Positions 1-7,040 of a stretch of DNA of 26,554 nt are shown piece after piece (the stretch's first letter is position 1; the number at the start of each line of letters is the position of its first letter). The notes under the pieces are model-generated. The model saw nothing but the letters and a program-made list of their open reading frames with translations, searched no databases and had not been told where the DNA came from. Both the position numbers and the translations under genes were made by a program. This DNA is from JACKDX01 sp964640175 (lineage in GTDB: Bacteria; Myxococcota_A; Polyangia; Polyangiales; GCA-016699535): positions 1 to 26,554 of the forward strand of contig CAZXFW010000017.1 in the NCBI GenBank assembly GCA_964640175.1, given 5' to 3'.

Positions 1-290
1 ATTCCTTCGCACGATTCAAGCTCTACAGGGACATTGAGCGTGTTTTTGCGGATGGGTACAGACGTGTCGTTAACATAGACATGATCGATAGTCAGGTCTT
101 TCAAACGAAGCGCTGCTTTAAGCACAACAGTTTTTGACGGTGTGAAGTCCGCCGGTTTAGGTGAAAGGATGCGTAGCCAGCCATGGGACGAGCGCGCTTC
201 GATGTTGGATGTTTCCCGAGGGTCTCTTACGGGAGTGGGGACGCAAGAAAACCCTGTAAAAACAAGGACAATAGCAAGGGCTGGCTTCAT
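1..290 (-). CDS. Putative lipoprotein, 3' end outside the window
   Basis: An open frame reads leftwards from an ATG at 288-290 to the window edge, about 96 codons without a stop. The protein starts MKPALAIVLVFTGFSC, a short charged N-terminus plus a hydrophobic stretch and Cys16. This looks like a type II signal peptide, though the residues before the cysteine (G-F-S) are not an ideal lipobox. The mature part contains a stretch like WLRILSPKPADFTPSKTVVLKAA, which suggests a secreted beta-rich domain, but I do not recognise the family. It is divergent from the epimerase gene, with 83 bases between the starts. The function is unknown; reality of the gene is fairly likely. Confidence 0.6.
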   Translation of the reverse strand, partial: MKPALAIVLVFTGFSCVPTPVRDPRETSNIEARSSHGWLRILSPKPADFTPSKTVVLKAALRLKDLTIDHVYVNDTSVPIRKNTLNVPVELESCEG

Positions 291-320
291 CGCTTTAACA
301 CGCTAGACTAGGTGCCGTCC

Positions 321-355
321 GACGCTAGCGCGAGTCTCAGAGAGGCGCAAGCGTC
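321..355. promoter_or_regulatory. Imperfect hairpin in the divergent leader region
   Basis: GACGCTAGCGC (321-331) and GCGCAAGCGTC (345-355) form an 11-bp stem with one A-A mismatch and a 13-base loop. There is no T-tract, so it is not a classical terminator. The right arm ends directly before the ribosome-binding site (TAGGGAG, about 356-362) of the epimerase gene, so it could affect translation or be a protein-binding site. Confidence 0.4.
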
Positions 356-373
356 GTAGGGAGCGATCAACAC

Positions 374-1372
374 GTGCAAACGACCAAAACACAATTGTCC
401 GGCAAAGCTTTGATCACAGGTGCCAGTGGTTTTATTGGCGGGCAGTTACGCGATACGTTAATCAATCAAGGGACAGACGTTGTCTCTGTGCGTCGCCCAG
501 GTTCGCCGCCTTCGAGGGCCGGCCGAAGCGTGGAGGTTGATTATGCAGATATCGACTCGTTGTCAGATGTCTTAAGGCAGGAAAAGCCCGACTACATTTT
601 CCATGTCGCTGGGGCTACAAAAGGAGTTCGTTACACGGATTTTCGCCATGCGAATGTGATGCCTACGTTTCAGCTTCAGCAAGCTGCCCAAAGAGCATAT
701 CCAGAACTTAAGCGATTTGTGTTGGTGTCCTCGCTTGCGGCGTATGGACCGTCACACCGTAACTGGCGGCATGACGGTGATAAGGAGGCTCGCCCCATAG
801 AGTACTACGGCCAGAGCAAATTGGAGGCAGAACGCGCTTTGCAAGATGAACAGCGGCTTGCGTGGACCATCATGCGTCCTGGTGGGGTGTATGGGCCTGG
901 AGACGTGGATTACTTTCAACTGTTTAAATCCATTCATTCGGGATTGAATGTCTATTTTGGAAACCGTGATCGCTTGTTTTCAGCAGTCTACGTAGATGAC
1001 TTTGTTCGTGCGTTGATAGATGCTGCCACAAGTCCTAATACCATTGGGAAAGGGTATTTTATTTGCGACGGGTCACCCGTGACGTGGGAAGGATTTCAGA
1101 ATCAGATTGTCAAAACGGTGGGTAAGAGAGTGCGTGAGCTTGATATGCCTGAGTTTCTCGTACACTTGAGTGCGCTCGGTGGGGAACTCTTAACAAAATT
1201 CGATGGTAAGCCACGCCTCTTTAATCGGCAAAAAGCGCGTATGGGGGCGCAAGAAGCTTGGACTTGTGATCATACCAAAGCTCGCGAAGACTTTGGGTAT
1301 GTTCCAGCGGTGACGATGCCTGAAGGGGTTGAGCGTACCTATGAATGGTATCGCAAGTCAGGATGGCTTTAG
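374..1372 (+). CDS. NAD(P)-dependent epimerase/dehydratase (extended SDR)
   Basis: This 332-residue protein is an extended short-chain dehydrogenase/reductase, acting on a nucleotide-sugar or a sterol/isoprenoid-like substrate. The glycine-rich NAD(P) motif TGASGFIG lies at residues 15-22. The catalytic pair is Y145-GQS-K149, after the serine-containing strand VLVSS (116-120), and RPGGVYGPGD at 168-177 is typical of the family. There is no signal peptide or membrane segment, so it should be cytosolic. The start is a GTG at 374, supported by TAGGGAG about 11 bases upstream. Its stop codon abuts the stop of the converging FHA-GGDEF gene. The C-terminal substrate region does not let me name the substrate. 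Family certain, substrate unknown. Confidence 0.9.
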   Translation: MQTTKTQLSGKALITGASGFIGGQLRDTLINQGTDVVSVRRPGSPPSRAGRSVEVDYADIDSLSDVLRQEKPDYIFHVAGATKGVRYTDFRHANVMPTFQLQQAAQRAYPELKRFVLVSSLAAYGPSHRNWRHDGDKEARPIEYYGQSKLEAERALQDEQRLAWTIMRPGGVYGPGDVDYFQLFKSIHSGLNVYFGNRDRLFSAVYVDDFVRALIDAATSPNTIGKGYFICDGSPVTWEGFQNQIVKTVGKRVRELDMPEFLVHLSALGGELLTKFDGKPRLFNRQKARMGAQEAWTCDHTKAREDFGYVPAVTMPEGVERTYEWYRKSGWL

Positions 1373-2128
1373 TCACATTTTAACTTGGTTACGTCCCGAA
1401 TGTTTAGCTTCGTAAAGCTTCTCATCCGCACTTTTGATTAACGCATGTGGATCAGTAATCTTTGGATTCCATTGGGCCACGCCAAGGCTAATGGTGATAT
1501 TAAGTTTTAGCCCCTCAAATACAAATACTTTGTCTTCNNNNNNNNNNNNNNNNNNNNNNNNNNNNNNNNNNNNNNNNNNNNNNNNNNNNNNNNNNNNNNN
1601 NNNNNNNNNNNNNNNNNNNNNNNNNNNNNNNNNNNNNCTTCGGGAGATTTCTTTTTCCAACTCTTCTGAAAAGAAACGCTTGTTGTATGCATTGGTTAAT
1701 CCATCTACCGTCATCAAGCGATAGATTTCTTCATGGTATTGAACCTCGACGTTATCGCCTGTGATGAACTTAAGAATGGTGCGTCCGATTTTGATTTGGT
1801 TTCCGTCTTCGAGCACCCTCTGGCTGACGCACTCGTCATTGACATAGGTTCCGTTGGTAGAGCCAAGATCGCTAATGATATAGTCCTTGCCTTGTTGTGT
1901 GACGCGGGCATGGTTACGTGAGACGTTGTCTTGGTCCACCTGTACGTCGCACTTGGAGGAGCGGCCAATGGTGACGGGGTTGGAGCCTAGGGGAATCCGA
2001 CGGCCGAGGTCATCTCCATAGATGACCACAAGACAAGCTTGGTCGTCTGAGATGCCCCTCTTGGGGGCAGAGGTGATGACGGTCACGACCGTTTTACTTG
2101 GATTCGTCGTTCGCTCGTCGGTACTCAC
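1373..2128 (-). CDS. FHA-GGDEF protein (diguanylate cyclase type), interrupted by assembly gap
   Basis: The N-terminal FHA domain (residues about 33-122) has the phosphothreonine-binding motifs TIGRS (R56), SRNHA (70-74) and LGSTNGT (88-94). A GGDEF domain starts near residue 134: DGLTNAYNKRFF before the gap, then ITISLGVA, ADEKLYEAK and GRNQV after it. The gap removes the part that would hold the GGDEF signature and the I-site, so cyclase activity cannot be judged. Compared with known GGDEF domains about 75-85 residues are missing, more than the 33 codons that 100 N represent. The likely role is phosphorylation-dependent c-di-GMP signalling in the cytoplasm. The start is a GTG at 2128 with only GAGA directly before it, so the start is uncertain. 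It lies 124 bases downstream of pgi on the same strand. Confidence 0.88.
   Translation of the reverse strand: MSTDERTTNPSKTVVTVITSAPKRGISDDQACLVVIYGDDLGRRIPLGSNPVTIGRSSKCDVQVDQDNVSRNHARVTQQGKDYIISDLGSTNGTYVNDECVSQRVLEDGNQIKIGRTILKFITGDNVEVQYHEEIYRLMTVDGLTNAYNKRFFSEELEKEISRXXXXXXXXXXXXXXXXXXXXXXXXXXXXXXXXXXEDKVFVFEGLKLNITISLGVAQWNPKITDPHALIKSADEKLYEAKHSGRNQVKM
1538..1637. other. Assembly gap (100 N) inside the GGDEF domain
   Basis: There are exactly 100 unknown bases, a usual placeholder for a scaffold join of unknown size. The reading frame happens to continue through it, but the protein family needs about 230-260 bases here. Coordinates downstream are therefore probably shifted against the real chromosome. 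Confidence 0.97.
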
Positions 2129-2252
2129 TCTCTAAGTGTACTCCGGGTTGACTAAGCTCTGCAAAACTCAAGCAAACCAGGCTTTTGAAGGCATGGAGGT
2201 TTTGAATGGTTACACACCGCTTTTAGTGGACTTCTTTAGGCGTTCTAAACCC

Positions 2253-3680
2253 CTAAGCGTTGTGAGGGTCAGAGCAGCGTATGATATACCGGCTGCCAGT
2301 GGCTGGCACTGTGTGAGTCAGGTCCTGGCGGTATTGTGAAAAGCCAGGCCGCTCAAGTAGTGCAGAGGCATAATGTTTACTGGCTTCAACCCCGGGTTGA
2401 TCAAAGGCGTTGATTTCATAAAGCTCTCCAGCAAATGCCGTGGCAGCCTCATACAGGAAAAGTAATGCTCCTAGGCTCCGAGCATCGATGCGGGGCATTT
2501 GGATAGCTAACGAGGGGCGGCCAAGTTTGGCAAGGGATATGGCGGTGGCCTGTTGTTCCGCGGAAAGCATGGCGTGAAGGCTTTTCCCATTGAGATAGGC
2601 AAAATCTGTTGTGGATGGAGGTATGGGGAGGTCGTAGGATGTGTCGCGCACTGTGATAAAGGTTAAAAGCTTGTCCGAAGGGCCTTCTGCAAAGAGCTGT
2701 AACTGAGAGTGTTGATCGGTAGCTCCAATCGCACCCAACGGGGTTGGCCCGCAATGCACCACATTCCCATGCACATCAAGTCGTTTGCCCAGGCTCTCTG
2801 CCCACAATTGCACATACCATGCCGCAAAGGGGCGTAAGGCGTCTGCATACGGCATGAGGACGTGTAGGTTGCGGTGAAAATTTCGATGATGCAACACGTG
2901 CAATGCCGCAAGAAGGCCAGCAGGGTTGTTCATTAGCTCTGGAGTTTCTGATGCGTTCGCCATGGCGCGTGCGCCTGACAGTAAGGCAGTAATATCGATG
3001 CCTGCGAGATAGGCTGGAAAAAGGCCTACATTGGATAGGACAGAAAAGCGTCCTCCTACGTTGCTTGGGACATCCAACGCAGCAATCCCTTCTTGATTCG
3101 CTTTGCGGCGCAGCGGACCTTCTTCAGGATCTGTGATGAGAACCAGGTGAGTTTTGGCAGTCTCTGCGCCGAGCGATGTGCGAAGCCACTGTTCTGTGAC
3201 AAGCAGCTGCCCCATGGTTTCAATGGTGCCGCCTGATTTGGAAATCGCTACGACGAGTGTGGTTGCAGGCTCAAGGCGAGCAAGTAGTTGATGTAGGAAC
3301 CACGGGTCGCTGTTATCGACGAAGTACACGCGCTTGGATGAGGCATTGGCTGGCGGTGGGACTTCTAACGAACCTGCTAACGCGTGGCACAGGGTACGCC
3401 CTCCGAGAGAGGAGCCTCCGATTCCGAGGACCAACACATCCTTGATGGCAGAGGGTAGTTGGGAAGCCACCGTCACAACAGATTCAGCGTGTTTCGTCTC
3501 GGACGGAAGGCCCCAGAACCCGAGTTCACCGTCACGATGACGCTTGAGCACGTGGTTTAGCGCGGCTTCAAACGTCGTTTGTTGTCCGGCAAGTTCAGAA
3601 GGCGTAATGCCTGTGGGTTCTGAAGTCCCCTGGGTTAGGGCCAGGGTGAAATCCAAGCTCAGAATGGTATTTTTTTCCAT
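2253..3680 (-). CDS. pgi: Glucose-6-phosphate isomerase
   Basis: It interconverts glucose 6-phosphate and fructose 6-phosphate in glycolysis and gluconeogenesis, in the cytosol. The 475 residues match the shorter bacterial form rather than the roughly 550-residue E. coli form. Visible motifs are the sugar-phosphate loop GIGGSSLGG (86-94), SKSGGTIET (148-156), the first PGI signature around NVGGRFSVLSNVG (207-219) and the second, GELYEINAFDQPGVEASK (418-435). Likely catalytic residues are E295 in LWAESLGK, H324 in TDQHSQ and K435. The ATG at 3680 is followed by an A-rich second codon region; no strong ribosome-binding site is visible. The gene is divergent from the PBP gene, and the space between them carries several inverted repeats. 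All key residues are present. Confidence 0.96.
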   Translation of the reverse strand: MEKNTILSLDFTLALTQGTSEPTGITPSELAGQQTTFEAALNHVLKRHRDGELGFWGLPSETKHAESVVTVASQLPSAIKDVLVLGIGGSSLGGRTLCHALAGSLEVPPPANASSKRVYFVDNSDPWFLHQLLARLEPATTLVVAISKSGGTIETMGQLLVTEQWLRTSLGAETAKTHLVLITDPEEGPLRRKANQEGIAALDVPSNVGGRFSVLSNVGLFPAYLAGIDITALLSGARAMANASETPELMNNPAGLLAALHVLHHRNFHRNLHVLMPYADALRPFAAWYVQLWAESLGKRLDVHGNVVHCGPTPLGAIGATDQHSQLQLFAEGPSDKLLTFITVRDTSYDLPIPPSTTDFAYLNGKSLHAMLSAEQQATAISLAKLGRPSLAIQMPRIDARSLGALLFLYEAATAFAGELYEINAFDQPGVEASKHYASALLERPGFSQYRQDLTHTVPATGSRYIIRCSDPHNA

Positions 3681-3702
3681 GTTCGGGCGTGCCTATCGCC
3701 GA

Positions 3703-3747
3703 TGAGAACAATTCTCAAGTGACAAACGTCCAAGAGTCACTTTTGTC
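3703..3747. promoter_or_regulatory. Overlapping inverted repeats between pgi and the PBP gene
   Basis: Three symmetric elements lie side by side. TGAGAA-CAA-TTCTCA (3703-3717) is a perfect 6-bp palindrome with a 3-base centre. AAGTGAC (3717-3723) pairs with GTCACTT (3736-3742) across 12 bases. GACAAA (3721-3726) pairs with TTTGTC (3742-3747). They occupy the 124-bp space between two divergent genes, where operators are expected. A TTGACG at 3764-3769 might be a -35 box for the PBP operon, but its -10 partner is poor. The binding protein is unknown. Confidence 0.4.
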
Positions 3748-3804
3748 GTGAAAAGCCTGTTTATTGACGAGATTGAGGACGGTTCGATAGGTTTAGAGCC
3801 CTCC

Positions 3805-5040
3805 ATGTTCCGACAAAGCCCAGCGATTTGGGCCGCCGGTGTGATGGCCCTTGTATTGTCCGGCACACCGATGGGACCCACTGCACACGCGGTTCCCACC
3901 GTACCTACTGCCTTGGAGCAACGTACGGCTCCGGAACTCCGTGTTCCCAAGGATTTCAACCCATCCGACTATGTCCTCCAAGGGGACCGCCTCGTCGTGG
4001 CAACTCCAAGCTCAGAGGTTGTGCTTACGTTGCTGCCTTCCTTACAAGAGCAGCTCAGAGCACTCCTGAACCAATATGAAGTTCCGGCAGCAGGGGTTGT
4101 CGTGATGGATCCGGCTACTGGGAAGATTCTGGCGTACGTCAATCACCGACTAAAGGCGCAGGGCCCTGACATGGTGACAGCTGCCAGTGCGCCGGCGGCC
4201 TCTATCTTTAAAATTGTAACCGCTGCGGCTCTGCTAGACAAAGGCGTTTTACCCTCCACACGTGTTTGTTATGGGGGGGGCTTTCAGAAGCTGACTACTT
4301 CCGATCTTCAGGATGACCCAAGTCGTGATACCGCCTGTGCCACATTGGCAGATGCTATGGGTCAGTCGATCAACACTGTATTTGCTAAACTAGCTATCCA
4401 TCATTTGGATGTACCTAGTTTGAAGCAATATGCATCGGCATTTGGATTCGGTCACCGCTTGCCTTTTGATATTCCGACAGAACCGAGCGCCCTTGATATT
4501 CCTGACGATGAGCTTGAGTTTGCGCGTACAAGTGCAGGGTTTTGGCATAGTTATCTCTCCCCTTTGCATGGTGCTTTAGTTGCAGCAACCATTGCCAACG
4601 GCGGAAAAATGCCGCGAGCATATATGGTTGAGACTGTCCGCTACCCTTGCGGGGAACTAAAAGTTCCTCGGGATATGAAGCCATTTCGATCGGTGCTTTC
4701 TGCGTCTACAGCAAACGCACTGGCAGACATGATGCAGCGTACGGTTTCGAAAGGAACTTCGTTTAAAGCATTTCATGATCCCAAAGGAAACCCATTCCTT
4801 CCAGGGATGGCCATTGCAGGAAAAACAGGAAGCCTGAGCAGTCTCGACCCGTACCGAGCCTATAGTTGGTGGGTAGGATTTGCTCCGGCAGAAGCTCCTC
4901 GCTACGTGGTGTCTGCCTTGCTGATCAATTCAGCGCAGTGGCGGATCAAGGCATCTTTTGTGGCCCGGGAAGCGTTGCGCTTTGCGACGCAAAAAGAGCC
5001 GACTGCCAAGCACGAATTGCAAGCTTATACACCCGGCTGA
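3805..5040 (+). CDS. Penicillin-binding transpeptidase-domain protein
   Basis: This is a periplasmic, inner-membrane-anchored or secreted D,D-transpeptidase-like enzyme of cell-wall synthesis. With the ATG at 3805 the protein has 411 residues and starts with a signal sequence (MFRQSPAIWAAGVMALVLSG). An upstream GTG at 3748 would add 19 residues that hide this signal, so I prefer 3805. The three active-site motifs are present: S133-I-F-K136 (SxxK), S188-I-N190 (SxN) and K340-T-G342. There is no glycosyltransferase domain and no obvious dimerisation domain, so it is smaller than FtsI or PbpA. Cysteines 155 and 178 bracket the segment just before SxN, and a third is at 282. A run of eight G lies at 4273-4280 in the coding frame. 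It is the first gene of a four-gene operon, 30 bases before the VKOR-DsbA gene. Confidence 0.88.
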   Translation: MFRQSPAIWAAGVMALVLSGTPMGPTAHAVPTVPTALEQRTAPELRVPKDFNPSDYVLQGDRLVVATPSSEVVLTLLPSLQEQLRALLNQYEVPAAGVVVMDPATGKILAYVNHRLKAQGPDMVTAASAPAASIFKIVTAAALLDKGVLPSTRVCYGGGFQKLTTSDLQDDPSRDTACATLADAMGQSINTVFAKLAIHHLDVPSLKQYASAFGFGHRLPFDIPTEPSALDIPDDELEFARTSAGFWHSYLSPLHGALVAATIANGGKMPRAYMVETVRYPCGELKVPRDMKPFRSVLSASTANALADMMQRTVSKGTSFKAFHDPKGNPFLPGMAIAGKTGSLSSLDPYRAYSWWVGFAPAEAPRYVVSALLINSAQWRIKASFVAREALRFATQKEPTAKHELQAYTPG

Positions 5041-5059
5041 AATATGTTATGACGGCTGC

Positions 5060-5066
5060 GAGGTGA
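5060..5066 (+). promoter_or_regulatory. Ribosome-binding site of the VKOR-DsbA gene
   Basis: GAGGTGA ends four bases before the ATG at 5071. It supports this start and separate translation of the second gene in the operon. Confidence 0.6.
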
Positions 5067-5070
5067 CACT

Positions 5071-6345
5071 ATGCAGCGGCCTTCTCCGGCTACAATTGTC
5101 GTAATTCTTGGGGCGGTCCTGGGATTGACGTTTTCCGCGTTTTCTACCAGTGATTTCGTCGCACACTTGGATCGTCAAGTGCACAGCCTACATTGTTCCT
5201 TTGTTCCAGGGATAACCAAGACAGACGCCAGCGGTCAATCTGGCTGTCATGTCACAATGATGAGTCCCTATTCCTCGTTTTTGCGAGAGCAGTTTTGGGG
5301 TGGTTTGCCCATATCCTTGCCGGCGATGAGTGTCTTTGCCTTTCTTTTGTTTTGGGCACTGAGGCTGGTTTTAAAAGGCCAACAACGCGACCGATCTCGG
5401 ACAGGATTTTTGGCCTTGGCCACACTACTGCCCGTAGGTGCGTCTGTGGTGATGGGGGTGATTTCCTTTGCCACGTTGGGTGCAGCGTGCAAGCTTTGCA
5501 TAGGGATTTATGTGGCAAGCCTTTTGTGTGCGGTGGGTGCGTTATGGCTCTGGAACCAAGCCAAGGAAGCTCCCATGCAACACCGCATGCAGGCCTATAC
5601 CGATGATCCGCCTTTCCCAGGCGACGGTGCTTCTCGTGGTTATCGGGACGGAAGTGAACCGTTTGGTGTCGGGCGTGCCGTATGGGCCATGGTGCTGGGC
5701 ATCCTTTTTGTCGTGATACCGATTGCAGGCTATGTCAAAGCCATGCCGGATTACAGCCGCTATACTCAAGGGTGTGGTCAGCTCGACAAACCGCAAGACA
5801 CGTACAATGTTATGGTGCCTATCGGTTCTCAACGTGGCGTTGAAGCGATTGAAGTGTTGGATCCCCTCTGTCCTGCATGTGAAGCTTTTGAACGGCGTTT
5901 GGCAAGTTCCAATCTTGAAGAGAAGCTAAGCAGGCGTGCGTTATTGTTTCCATTGGATTCCACTTGCAACTGGATGGTGGGAGAAGCCGTGCACCCAGGG
6001 GCATGTACGGTGAGTGAGGCGGTTCTCTGTGCAGGGGATCGTGCTGATGTCGTATTGCAATGGGCGTTTGAGCATCAAGCCGAGATTCGCCAAGCGACGG
6101 CCAAGAATCCTGCAGCAGCCGAGCGGGCTGTCTCGGCACAGTTTCCACATCTTAAAGGGTGTTTGGGTTCGCCAAAGGTCAAGTCGCAGATCAACAGATC
6201 CTTGCGCTGGGTGGTTGCAAATCATCTACCTGTGCTGACGCCACAACTCTATGTGGCAGGCAAGAAACTCTGTGATGAAGATATCGATCTGGGATTGAAC
6301 TACACACTTAGTCATATGTTGCAGAATCAGGGAGGAGGCTACTGA
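5071..6345 (+). CDS. VKOR-DsbA fusion protein (disulfide bond formation)
   Basis: The 424-residue membrane protein joins two thiol-redox modules. Residues about 1-165 are a vitamin K epoxide reductase domain with several membrane helices, loop cysteines C42 and C59, and the quinone-side C140-K-L-C143. Residues about 200-222 form a further membrane helix. Residues about 245-424 are a periplasmic thioredoxin/DsbA-like domain with active site C267-P-A-C270 and the cis-proline loop T390-P391. In known VKOR-thioredoxin fusions electrons pass from client proteins through the thioredoxin domain and VKOR to quinone, so one polypeptide replaces DsbA plus DsbB. Extra cysteines sit at 235, 299, 312, 320, 364 and 401. 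The gene overlaps the next by one base. The sequence supports an oxidising role; an isomerase role cannot be ruled out. Confidence 0.9.
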   Translation: MQRPSPATIVVILGAVLGLTFSAFSTSDFVAHLDRQVHSLHCSFVPGITKTDASGQSGCHVTMMSPYSSFLREQFWGGLPISLPAMSVFAFLLFWALRLVLKGQQRDRSRTGFLALATLLPVGASVVMGVISFATLGAACKLCIGIYVASLLCAVGALWLWNQAKEAPMQHRMQAYTDDPPFPGDGASRGYRDGSEPFGVGRAVWAMVLGILFVVIPIAGYVKAMPDYSRYTQGCGQLDKPQDTYNVMVPIGSQRGVEAIEVLDPLCPACEAFERRLASSNLEEKLSRRALLFPLDSTCNWMVGEAVHPGACTVSEAVLCAGDRADVVLQWAFEHQAEIRQATAKNPAAAERAVSAQFPHLKGCLGSPKVKSQINRSLRWVVANHLPVLTPQLYVAGKKLCDEDIDLGLNYTLSHMLQNQGGGY

Positions 6346-7040
6346 TGTCTAAGATCCTTGTAATTGTGGTGGGGGTGCTATGTTTGGCTCTACCAACCAT
6401 CTTAGCCCATGCATGGGTGACAGATGCTAAAAGCAGGCTGCATTCCGCTGAGCTTAATTTGCAAGAAGAAAGCCAGGTTGCAGTTGCTAAGGCGACAGAC
6501 GAGCAATATTGTACTCCGGAACTCAAGCGTATTTTAAGACGAGTGTTGCAAAGCTGTGGTTTGCTTAGCACGGGCCAGGTCCGTGGGTGCCAGCCTCTTG
6601 AAGCCAAAAATGTGGCAACCATGAGCGGAGACGATTTTAACGCCTTGTTTCTGCCAATGGCTCAACGTGCAGGCATTATCCAATTCGATAGAGACTCTTC
6701 AAATCTTGATCCTCAAGACCTTGCGTTGATCGATCAGACTTTTTCAGACCAGAAGGGCGCAAGCTATTTTTTCATTGTTTCCAGAGCTTCTCCTGAAGGC
6801 GGCACGGATCATAACCGAGAGCTTTCTAAAGCGCGTGCAGAAGCTGTGATGGCTCACCTTCGCCAAGCGTTCAACGATCCGGATCTGGAACGCGAAGTTG
6901 GACTTTTGTGGTTGGGCGAGGAATTTGCTCAACTTCAAGATCAATTTTGCAGTTGGCACCGTAGTGGCACGCCAGACACATGTCTTCCCGAAGAACTCAA
7001 CCGTAGCGCATTTATTGCATGGATCGATTGCAGATTATAA
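6345..7040 (+). CDS. Cysteine-rich OmpA-like envelope protein
   Basis: The 231-residue protein has an N-terminal hydrophobic segment (residues 3-23), either a signal anchor or a signal peptide, so most of it should be periplasmic. Residues about 112-175 resemble the peptidoglycan-binding OmpA C-terminal domain: IQFDRDSSNLDPQ, then SRASPEGGTDHNRELSKARA, which fits the GHTD...N..LS..RA pattern, with Ser-Arg in place of Gly-His. Apart from C13 in the membrane segment there are six cysteines (56, 71, 82, 202, 213, 229), an even number placed on both sides of the OmpA-like core. Its ATG overlaps the stop of the VKOR-DsbA gene by one base and follows GGAGGAGG (6331-6338). That makes it a likely client of the upstream oxidase. 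Its exact function is unknown. Confidence 0.75.
   Translation: MSKILVIVVGVLCLALPTILAHAWVTDAKSRLHSAELNLQEESQVAVAKATDEQYCTPELKRILRRVLQSCGLLSTGQVRGCQPLEAKNVATMSGDDFNALFLPMAQRAGIIQFDRDSSNLDPQDLALIDQTFSDQKGASYFFIVSRASPEGGTDHNRELSKARAEAVMAHLRQAFNDPDLEREVGLLWLGEEFAQLQDQFCSWHRSGTPDTCLPEELNRSAFIAWIDCRL

Noticed and set aside
2136..2339. 67-codon plus-strand frame between the FHA-GGDEF gene and pgi
   Set aside because: It runs into the 3' end of pgi on the other strand, has no ribosome-binding site and no recognisable domain.
3764..3792. Possible sigma-70 promoter for the PBP operon
   Set aside because: TTGACG is a fair -35 box, but at 17 bases distance the -10 is ATAGGT, too weak to annotate.
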